From positions 1 to 5,441 of the forward strand of contig CAYRYP010000077.1 of assembly GCA_964428485.1 (NCBI GenBank): a stretch of 5,441 nucleotides of DNA. The letters are read 5' to 3'. Origin of the DNA: CAZPAN01 sp964428485. Lineage in GTDB: Bacteria > Actinomycetota > Coriobacteriia > Coriobacteriales > CADBOM01. Below are positions 1 to 4,368 of the stretch, piece by piece. The translations under genes and the position numbers were made by a program. How positions within the stretch are numbered: the first letter of the stretch is position 1; every line of letters begins with the position of its first letter. The notes below the pieces were generated by a model. It saw nothing but the letters and a program-made list of their open reading frames with translations, had not been told where the DNA came from and searched no databases.

Positions 1-17
1 GGCCCGGATCCGCGAGG

Positions 18-1064
18 CTACTGGAGCTTGCTACCGCAGGACTCGCAAAAGTTGCTCGTGAGTTCGTTCTTCGATCCGCAGCTGGAGCAAAAGATCGCGT
101 CGAAAGTCTGCGGCTGCTGCTCGCTCACCGGCGCTGTCTCAGGAGTCTCCGCGGTTTCGGGCACTGCGGGCTGCTCTGCAACCTGGGGCTCGACGGGGAC
201 AGCTGCCGAATCATCTGCAGCCTCGGCCGCTGTAGGCTCGACAACGGTCTCGGGCGCGGGTGCAGGGGCCTCGGTCGCCATCGGCTCTGCAGCGGGCGCA
301 GGCTCAGGCTCAGGCGCGGGAGCCTGCTCGACAACGGGATCCTCGGCAGGAGCCGCAGCGGGCGCAGGTGTCTCAACGGGAGCTGCAGCGGGCGCGGGCG
401 CTGGTGCCTGCGAGGACTGAGAGGGCATCGGGGCGCTGGCCTGGTTCATCGGCTGCTTGGTGCCACAGCTCGTGCAGAAGGCGTCGCCCACATCGAGCGA
501 GACACCACAGTTCACGCACCTGTTGGCGGACGCGGCGAAGCCTCCCATTCCCGGCTGGACGTTGGGGGCAGCAGTGCGTCCGAAACCGGGAGCCTGCTGT
601 CCCATCGGGCGACGGTAGGGCTGCTGTCCGTACATGCCGTAGTTGGGCCTGGGTGCAGCGAACCTAGCAAAGATGAACCCTGCGAGACCGAAGAGGACTG
701 CATTGATGAGTGGGCTGATCGGGAAGGATACCCCGTATGCAAGGTAGTCAATCACATTGACGAGGTTGATGATGAACTTGATCAGATAGACCCCGGCCAT
801 CACAAATAGTGACACCGTAATGATGTTGTCGTCGCGGCGAATGAACGCGATGATAACGCCGACAATCAGACCCCATATCCCTATCGTCGAGAAGAGAGAT
901 CCGAACGTCCCCGCGATGCCGTACGTGAAGAACGTCTGCATTAGCATTCCGATGATCGCCAGGGCGACTCCGCCGAACACGAACATGTACTCGAGGTTGA
1001 GGATCTGCAAAGCCCTCGGATTCGACTCGAAGTGCTGCTTGATGGATTGTCTCAGATCGTTCAT
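18..1064 (-). CDS. Membrane protein with two zinc ribbons and a Pro/Ala-rich linker
   Basis: The function is not known to me. From the ATG at 1064 the protein has 348 residues. Residues 1-26 are polar. Four hydrophobic segments follow, at roughly 27-45, 60-75, 80-104 and 117-136. A Gly/Pro/Gln/Arg-rich stretch comes next, then a first zinc ribbon with Cys183, Cys186, Cys197 and Cys200 (CVNCG...CTSCG). A linker at about 208-319 is almost entirely Pro, Ala, Glu and Val. The second zinc ribbon is at the extreme C-terminus (Cys326, Cys329, Cys340, Cys343; CSSCG...CESCG). Such zinc-ribbon membrane proteins are common in Gram-positive bacteria and are mostly uncharacterised. I infer that the ribbons face the cytoplasm and bind a metal or a partner. 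An in-frame GTG at 1106 would add 14 residues, but the ATG at 1064 has GGAAGG eight bases upstream and the hydrophobic core starts soon after, so I prefer it. The gene lies downstream of tRNA-Leu, and its stop codon is 17 bases from the window edge. Confidence 0.85.
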   Translation of the reverse strand: MNDLRQSIKQHFESNPRALQILNLEYMFVFGGVALAIIGMLMQTFFTYGIAGTFGSLFSTIGIWGLIVGVIIAFIRRDDNIITVSLFVMAGVYLIKFIINLVNVIDYLAYGVSFPISPLINAVLFGLAGFIFARFAAPRPNYGMYGQQPYRRPMGQQAPGFGRTAAPNVQPGMGGFAASANRCVNCGVSLDVGDAFCTSCGTKQPMNQASAPMPSQSSQAPAPAPAAAPVETPAPAAAPAEDPVVEQAPAPEPEPAPAAEPMATEAPAPAPETVVEPTAAEAADDSAAVPVEPQVAEQPAVPETAETPETAPVSEQQPQTFDAIFCSSCGSKNELTSNFCESCGSKLQ

Positions 1065-1117
1065 TCTCCAAGCCTTCCAACTCCCGGGCACGTCGTCTCG
1101 CGACACCCGATGGCCAA
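1061..1117 (-). CDS. Possible 18-codon leader ORF overlapping the zinc-ribbon start
   Basis: A TTG codon at 1117-1115 lies eight bases after a good AGGAG (1130-1126). It opens a frame of 18 codons (MAIGCRETTCPGVGRLGE if TTG is read as Met). The frame ends in a TGA that overlaps the downstream ATG in an ATGA arrangement (1064-1061). Overlaps of this kind are typical of translational coupling. The peptide resembles nothing I know, TTG is a weak start codon, and the frame is short enough to be chance. If transcription starts at the candidate extended -10 at 1134-1142, the AGGAG would sit at the very 5' end of the RNA and this ORF would be poorly translated. Confidence 0.2.
   Translation of the reverse strand: MAIGCRETTCPGVGRLGE
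1073..1078 (-). promoter_or_regulatory. Ribosome binding site deciding the start of the zinc-ribbon gene
   Basis: GGAAGG on the minus strand lies eight bases before the ATG at 1064-1062. The alternative GTG start at 1106 has its nearest purine-rich site (AGGAG at 1126-1130) 19 bases away, which is too far. This favours the shorter protein. Confidence 0.55.
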
Positions 1118-1133
1118 TAATTAATCTCCTGTC

Positions 1134-1142
1134 ATTATCGCA
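1134..1142 (-). promoter_or_regulatory. Candidate extended -10 promoter for the zinc-ribbon gene
   Basis: The minus strand reads TGC GATAAT, an extended -10 (TGn) followed by a five-of-six match to TATAAT. It lies just after the tRNA 3' end and about 70 bases before the ATG at 1064. No -35 is visible at 16-18 bases, where the tRNA acceptor arm lies. Read-through from the tRNA is an alternative source of transcript. Confidence 0.3.
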
Positions 1143-1159
1143 CTACCACAGGTTGGTAG
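1143..1159 (-). other. Small hairpin overlapping the tRNA 3' end
   Basis: CTACCA (1159-1154 read on the minus strand) and TGGTAG (1148-1143) form a perfect 6-bp inverted repeat with a five-base loop. The left arm is the last acceptor base, the discriminator and the CCA tail of the tRNA. No T-run follows, so it is not a classical terminator. It could affect 3' processing of the precursor or be chance. Confidence 0.35.
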
Positions 1160-1238
1160 GGGCGGAGGGATTCGAACCCTCAATCCAAAAGGCGACGGAT
1201 TTTAAGTCCGCTGCGTATGCCAATTCCGCCACGCCCCC
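1154..1238 (-). tRNA. tRNA-Leu (anticodon UAA), CCA encoded
   Basis: The minus strand folds as a class II tRNA of 85 bases including an encoded CCA (1156-1154). The acceptor stem is GGGGGCG with CGCCCCT, whose first pair is a G.U. The D arm has GCGG...CGC around AATTGGCATA. The anticodon stem GCGGA/TCCGT encloses the loop CTTAAAA, with anticodon TAA at 1204-1202. A 13-base variable region contains a short CC/GG stem with a TTTT loop, which is short for a leucine tRNA. The T arm is GAGGG-TTCGAAT-CCCTC. The UAA anticodon reads UUA, normally the rarest leucine codon in high-GC genomes (compare bldA of Streptomyces). The gene sits 63 bases after ppx. A weak TTAAAC/TGTATG promoter-like pair at 1292-1264 may drive it, but co-transcription with ppx is equally possible. 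Confidence 0.95.
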
Positions 1239-1250
1239 ATCACCCGGCAA

Positions 1251-1266
1251 ATGTCCCGAGGGACAT
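1251..1266 (-). terminator. Short hairpin between ppx and tRNA-Leu
   Basis: ATGTCC and GGACAT form a perfect 6-bp stem around a CTCG tetraloop (minus strand), followed by only TTTG. It begins 35 bases after the ppx stop codon and ends 12 bases before the tRNA. It could be a weak terminator for ppx or a processing signal in a ppx-tRNA precursor. The T-run is too short to be confident. Confidence 0.35.
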
Positions 1267-1301
1267 ACAGATGATATCCTAGCGCAGTTTAAGATGCGCG
1301 A

Positions 1302-2273
1302 TCAGGATGGCCAGTCGACCATAAGGCCCATTAGGCTGTCAGACTCGCTGACCGTGAGCTCCTCTACTCGCGCGAGCCCCATTATCTCGCCTAGGATCAA
1401 CAACCCCGCAACTATCACGGCGGCGCGCCCCGGCTGAAGCCCCGTCACCTCGCGCCTCTGCTCAAGCGTCATCGAGGCGAGTTTGCCTAACAGTTCCTCG
1501 AGCTCTTGTCGCGCCACCTTCCTGCCGTGGACTCGCGACGAGTCGTACTCGATCATCCTGTCGAGCATGGAGACCATCGATGTCGCCGTCCCCGCCACGC
1601 CGATCAACCTGGAGACCTCCACGCCGTCCTCGAAGAACGCAGACAGCTGCCCTCTAGTCCATACGGCAGCGTCTCTCAACTCTGAGCTATCGGGTGGATC
1701 GGAGGCGAGGAACATCTCAGTTACCCTGCGACACCCGACGTCAAACGAGTGCGATTTTGTGATCGTAGCCTTCGTCGTCCCACCCGGGGCGTCTCCCCAT
1801 ATCAGCTCCGTCGAGCCGCCACCTACATCGGAGACCAGGATGTTGCTTCCGGAGAAATCGCATGTTGCCCCGGCGTAGGCTAGTTGTGCCTCCCTACTGC
1901 CCGAAATCACCTTGGAACGAATCCCGCGGCGAGCCAGCAGACGCCCAAGCTCGTCGGAGTTGGAGGCGTCCCTGGCGGCCGAGGTCGCGATGGCTATAAC
2001 CCTAGGCGTGCCGTCCGGCTCATCGCCTACCTCCACGCCGAGCTCCCGCATTCTCAGGAGGTAGGCGTCCACCGCATCGCCCACGCGACCAAGCGCCTCG
2101 CTAGAGAGGACGCCGCTTTCCACCAGACCCTCCCCAAGATCGGTGATCGTCGTAAGCTTGAGGAGCTGACTCACCCCAGAGGGAGTGAGCTCTGCCACCA
2201 TGAGTCTGGTTGTCACAGTCCCGATGTCGATGATCGCCCGCCTCGCGCAGCTCGCCTCGACAGATTCGCTCAT
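1302..2273 (-). CDS. ppx: Ppx/GppA-family phosphatase (exopolyphosphatase or pppGpp phosphatase)
   Basis: The 323-residue protein has the actin-like ASKHA fold of the Ppx/GppA family, in the short two-lobed form without the extra C-terminal domains of the E. coli enzymes. The phosphate-1 motif is AIIDIGTVTTRL (13-24; usually IDIGSNS). The conserved ATSAARDA is at 97-104, the ISGSREAQLAYAG region at 123-135, and the phosphate-2 loop SDVGGGSTEL at 148-157. The adenosine-type motif IGVAGTATS is at 224-232, VHG at 248-250, and the GRAAVIVAG/LLILGE helix at 282-296. Family members hydrolyse terminal phosphates of polyphosphate or of pppGpp in the cytoplasm, and the sequence does not say which substrate applies here. 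The ATG has AAGGGGG (2290-2284) ten bases upstream, and stop codons precede it in frame. It follows the FtsB-like gene, as in other actinobacteria. Leu262 is encoded by TTA, the codon read by the neighbouring tRNA. Confidence 0.92.
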   Translation of the reverse strand: MSESVEASCARRAIIDIGTVTTRLMVAELTPSGVSQLLKLTTITDLGEGLVESGVLSSEALGRVGDAVDAYLLRMRELGVEVGDEPDGTPRVIAIATSAARDASNSDELGRLLARRGIRSKVISGSREAQLAYAGATCDFSGSNILVSDVGGGSTELIWGDAPGGTTKATITKSHSFDVGCRRVTEMFLASDPPDSSELRDAAVWTRGQLSAFFEDGVEVSRLIGVAGTATSMVSMLDRMIEYDSSRVHGRKVARQELEELLGKLASMTLEQRREVTGLQPGRAAVIVAGLLILGEIMGLARVEELTVSESDSLMGLMVDWPS

Positions 2274-2309
2274 GGATATACAACCCCCTTGGAGATGACT
2301 TCATCACAC
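2255..2309. repeat. First copy of a 55-base exact direct repeat flanking the gap
   Basis: These 55 bases are identical to 2410-2464 and end exactly at the first N. They contain the first six codons of ppx, its ribosome binding site and part of its upstream region. This is probably the overlap between two contigs and not a biological repeat. Confidence 0.95.
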
Positions 2310-2409
2310 NNNNNNNNNNNNNNNNNNNNNNNNNNNNNNNNNNNNNNNNNNNNNNNNNNNNNNNNNNNNNNNNNNNNNNNNNNNNNNNNNNNNNNNNNNN
2401 NNNNNNNNN
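2310..2409. other. Assembly gap of 100 Ns
   Basis: There are exactly 100 unknown bases, a conventional filler length for a gap of unknown size. Because the two flanks end and begin with the same 55 bases, the contigs probably overlap and the true gap is negative, with no missing sequence. The gap lies upstream of ppx and does not break any gene. Confidence 0.98.
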
Positions 2410-2464
2410 CCTCGACAGATTCGCTCATGGATATACAACCCCCTTGGAGATGACTTCATCACAC
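2410..2464. repeat. Second copy of the 55-base repeat, carrying a spurious ppx start
   Basis: This is an exact copy of 2255-2309 that begins at the first base after the Ns. It carries a second ppx ATG (2428-2426) with its ribosome binding site, followed by only six codons before the Ns. The downstream continuation (CGGATG...) joins smoothly to the end of the ftsB-like gene. When the copies are merged, 70 bases separate the ftsB stop from the ppx ATG. Confidence 0.95.
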
Positions 2465-2498
2465 CGGATGCGCTCGGAACGTGCTCTCGAATTGATCG

Positions 2499-3575
2499 CT
2501 AGGCGTCGTCATCGTCGACGAAGAAGATGATGTCTAGGATCTCGTTTACGATGGTATCCTCGGCCGTCACGGAATCCTGTGCGACCTGGGCGGGAAGCAC
2601 CGTTTCCGAAGACTCCTCCTCCTCGAGACCTACCACAGAACCGGCGGTCTCTCCCGACATGACCCATCCGTACTTCGCGCGGACGTAGTCCTCGATGCCG
2701 GTGTCGGTGCTGAGATCGTCGATCATCGACTGCACTTCGGAGTTGCGGCTCTCGACCTGCGCAAGCTCGGCGTAGGCCGCATCCAGGCTGCGCACTGAGA
2801 TGTAATATTCGCGCGCTGCTGGGTAGATCATGAGCGCAAGGCACGCGAGGACGACCGCGACCAAGATGAACGCAAGCTTCTTCGGACTGAGCCTGCTGAG
2901 GACCCCGGCGTTTCCGGTAAGCGCACTCCCCAGCGACTCGACCACCGCCCCTCCCCTGTTGCGCGAGCGCTCGTTGCGCGGGGTTTCGGTGAAAGCCTGC
3001 TCCTGCGAACTGGTGCGGCGCGACTGCGACTGCTCGCGCTGGGATGTGCTCCTGCTACGTGACCCCGACTGATCGCGCGCTGCTATCTCCTGCGAGGCGA
3101 GCTCGAGCTGCTTTCTCGCGATTCCTCTTCCCTCGCCATGTTTCACACGACGCCTAGACGGTATCTGCTCAAGGTGCTCAAGGGATGTGGCAACAGAGGA
3201 AGCGGAGCTAACCGACATCACCGAGATGTCCGGGCGACGATAAGGGAAGCTGCCATTGGATGCACCAACAGAGGACCGGACTGACATGGAGGGCGCGGGC
3301 TTGTATCCGGTGTCGCGCTTGGAACCGGAGCCGATCTCGGAGATCCGTACGCCTGTGGCCGCGCTTCCCGCAGAGACGCTGGGCAAGGGCACCTTGGTCC
3401 TCGCAGATGCCAAGGCGGCCTCCGACTTTGCGCGCTTCTCCCTCCACTGCGCCGACATAGTTCCTTCGTCAGACCTGAACTTGGCAACGCTGAAGCCGGC
3501 GGTCCTCTCGGATGCGCCCTCATGCGTCGAGTAACGACTCCTGATGCCGGATCTACGGCTGGAGCTGGTTGACAT
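2499..3575 (-). CDS. ftsB: FtsB/DivIC-family septum formation initiator with long Ser/Arg-rich N-terminus
   Basis: The 358-residue protein has a C-terminal FtsB/DivIC core. A transmembrane helix spans about 232-252 (LAFILVAVVLACLALMIYP), an extracytoplasmic coiled coil about 257-290, and the family motif GIEDYVRAKYGWVMSGE 293-309 (compare ieEyAR-yG-v-pGE). FtsB/DivIC proteins join FtsL and FtsQ/DivIB in the divisome and control septal peptidoglycan synthesis. The family is usually about 100-230 residues. Here about 230 mostly disordered cytoplasmic residues precede the helix, rich in Ser, Arg and Gln (for example SRSRSTSQREQSQSRR at 172-187). The C-terminal tail is acidic and ends FVDDDDA. 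The name rests on the core and on ppx lying next door, as for Rv1024 in Mycobacterium. The ATG at 3575 has only a weak GAG upstream. Met40 (ATG 3458-3456) follows AAGGA but with only three bases of spacing, so the start is uncertain. Confidence 0.85.
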   Translation of the reverse strand: MSTSSSRRSGIRSRYSTHEGASERTAGFSVAKFRSDEGTMSAQWREKRAKSEAALASARTKVPLPSVSAGSAATGVRISEIGSGSKRDTGYKPAPSMSVRSSVGASNGSFPYRRPDISVMSVSSASSVATSLEHLEQIPSRRRVKHGEGRGIARKQLELASQEIAARDQSGSRSRSTSQREQSQSRRTSSQEQAFTETPRNERSRNRGGAVVESLGSALTGNAGVLSRLSPKKLAFILVAVVLACLALMIYPAAREYYISVRSLDAAYAELAQVESRNSEVQSMIDDLSTDTGIEDYVRAKYGWVMSGETAGSVVGLEEEESSETVLPAQVAQDSVTAEDTIVNEILDIIFFVDDDDA

Positions 3576-3658
3576 CGGAATGTCTCGTTTCGTCCTGTTG
3601 CGTTTTAACTACTTTTGACGATACGGGAAAGTCTAGCACTCCTCGGAGATGCTTGCTT
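3576..3658 (-). other. Non-coding stretch upstream of the ftsB-like gene
   Basis: Following the structured element, these 83 bases are more A/T-rich near the gene. The stretch must hold the ftsB promoter if transcription stops at the hairpin. The closest promoter-like pair is TAGACT and TAGTTA, 18 bases apart, which matches the consensus poorly. I see no convincing promoter and no coding sequence here. Confidence 0.4.
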
Positions 3659-3764
3659 GGCGAGAGAACATGTCACCGCCGCAGAAATGCCCTGCCACCG
3701 GTTGAAATCGGCGGCAGGGCACCATATCGCATACACAATTTCTGCGCTCCGACGCACTCGGAGC
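3659..3764 (-). ncRNA. Structured RNA element between hpf and ftsB (three consecutive helical domains)
   Basis: In minus-strand order the region holds hairpin A, 3764-3746 (GCTCCGA/TCGGAGC, 7 bp, five-base loop). Next comes an outer 9-bp helix B, CGCAGAAAU (3746-3738) with AUUUCUGCG (3688-3680). Inside B is hairpin C at 3720-3689, and after it hairpin D at 3680-3659 (GGCGG-GA/TC-TCGCC with one bulged base). A 17-base strand (3737-3721) lies unpaired between B and C. In C and D, one pair each is G.U in the minus-strand RNA but A.C in the plus-strand RNA, so the fold favours transcription with the genes. It may be an elaborate hpf 3' end, an ftsB leader or an independent RNA. Structured RNAs called raiA motif and raiA-hairpin are known near raiA/hpf genes. 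I cannot confirm a match, and this element lies downstream of hpf. Confidence 0.45.
3689..3720 (-). terminator. Strong 12-bp hairpin after hpf, possible terminator
   Basis: GCCCUGCCGCCG pairs with CGGUGGCAGGGC over 12 continuous pairs including one G.U, around the loop AUUUCAAC. It starts 54 bases after the hpf stop. It is followed by AUUUCUG and not by a U-run, so intrinsic termination is possible but not typical. The same AUUUC segment pairs upstream to form helix B, which could compete with or reinforce the hairpin. Confidence 0.45.
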
Positions 3765-3774
3765 CTTGGCAAGC

Positions 3775-4341
3775 CTAGGAGCGGACCCCTTTTATCAGGC
3801 CATATCCACCACCGCGACGACGGTAGACCACACACGCCTCGCCGGAGTCCCTGTCCTCGTAGAGGAAAAAGTCGTGACCCAGAAGGTCGATGTGAATGAG
3901 AGCCTCCTCCTGGCTAAGCGGCTCGAGCTGGATCTCCTTGACCTTGACAACGCTCTCCTCACGCTCGATATCGGCGGCGATCGCCTCGAGGGAGTCGGTG
4001 CGCTCGATCTGCTCGGAGGGCTTAGTCGAGCGCAGTTTCTTGTCGATGACCTTGGTCTTGTACTTGCGGAGCTGCCTAGACACCTTTGCGGCGGCTATGT
4101 CGATCGCCGCATACATGTCCTCGCCGGCCTCCTCGGTACGGATGAAATGCTTCTTGACGGCCAGCGTGATCTCGGCAACCGCCGGGTTGGGGTTTGCCGG
4201 GTTCTTCTCCACGCGCAGCACGACGTCGACCTTCATCGGGGAGATGTCGAATGTCTTGAGCGCGGCACCAACCTTCTGGTTCACGTAGTCGCGCAGCGCG
4301 TCCGAGACCGTCATCTTTCTTCCAGTGATGTTGATGTCCAT
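3775..4341 (-). CDS. hpf: Ribosome hibernation promoting factor, long form (HPF/RaiA)
   Basis: The 188-residue protein is a complete long HPF, close to the usual length of about 185-190. The N-terminal S30AE/YfiA domain (about 1-100) starts MDINITGRKMTVSDALRDYV and includes the family segment MYAAIDIAAAKVSRQLRKYK at 76-95. A charged linker follows at about 101-131. The C-terminal dimerisation domain (about 132-184) shows LLGHDFFLYED and VVYRRRGGGYGLI. In this family the N-domain blocks the decoding centre of the 30S subunit and the C-domain pairs two ribosomes into inactive 100S dimers in stationary phase or stress. The start is well supported by AGGAG (4353-4349) seven bases before the ATG. 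An out-of-frame ATG at 4348 lies between them. The gene begins 27 bases after the solute-binding protein stop, which suggests co-transcription. A structured region follows its stop codon. Confidence 0.95.
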   Translation of the reverse strand: MDINITGRKMTVSDALRDYVNQKVGAALKTFDISPMKVDVVLRVEKNPANPNPAVAEITLAVKKHFIRTEEAGEDMYAAIDIAAAKVSRQLRKYKTKVIDKKLRSTKPSEQIERTDSLEAIAADIEREESVVKVKEIQLEPLSQEEALIHIDLLGHDFFLYEDRDSGEACVVYRRRGGGYGLIKGVRS

Positions 4342-4368
4342 AGGGCATCTCCTCTCTAGGTTGGCCTG

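Noticed and set aside
28..420. A 130-residue Gly/Ala/Ser-rich open frame on the plus strand
   Set aside because: It is antisense to the Pro/Ala-rich linker of the zinc-ribbon gene. GC-rich linker codons leave the opposite strand free of stops, and the composition looks like a shadow and not a protein.
748..1080. Alternative minus-strand 110-codon frame overlapping the zinc-ribbon gene
   Set aside because: It is a shifted frame of the membrane-domain coding region, rich in Arg and His with no coherent helices. The main frame has clear transmembrane segments and zinc ribbons.
1884..2453. A 189-codon plus-strand frame running through the N gap
   Set aside because: It runs through 100 unknown bases and lies antisense to ppx. 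Its apparent length is an artefact.
2255..2464. The 55-base direct repeat as an attachment site or mobile-element target duplication
   Set aside because: The copies touch the N run exactly on both sides and include the start of ppx. A contig overlap explains this better, and no integrase or transposase is present.
3614..3619. TTGACG on the plus strand as the -35 of a rightward promoter
   Set aside because: There is no suitable -10 at 16-18 bases, and no rightward gene follows.
3766..4359. A 197-codon plus-strand frame opposite hpf
   Set aside because: The minus-strand frame is a clear full-length HPF with a good ribosome binding site. The antisense frame has no recognisable family motifs.
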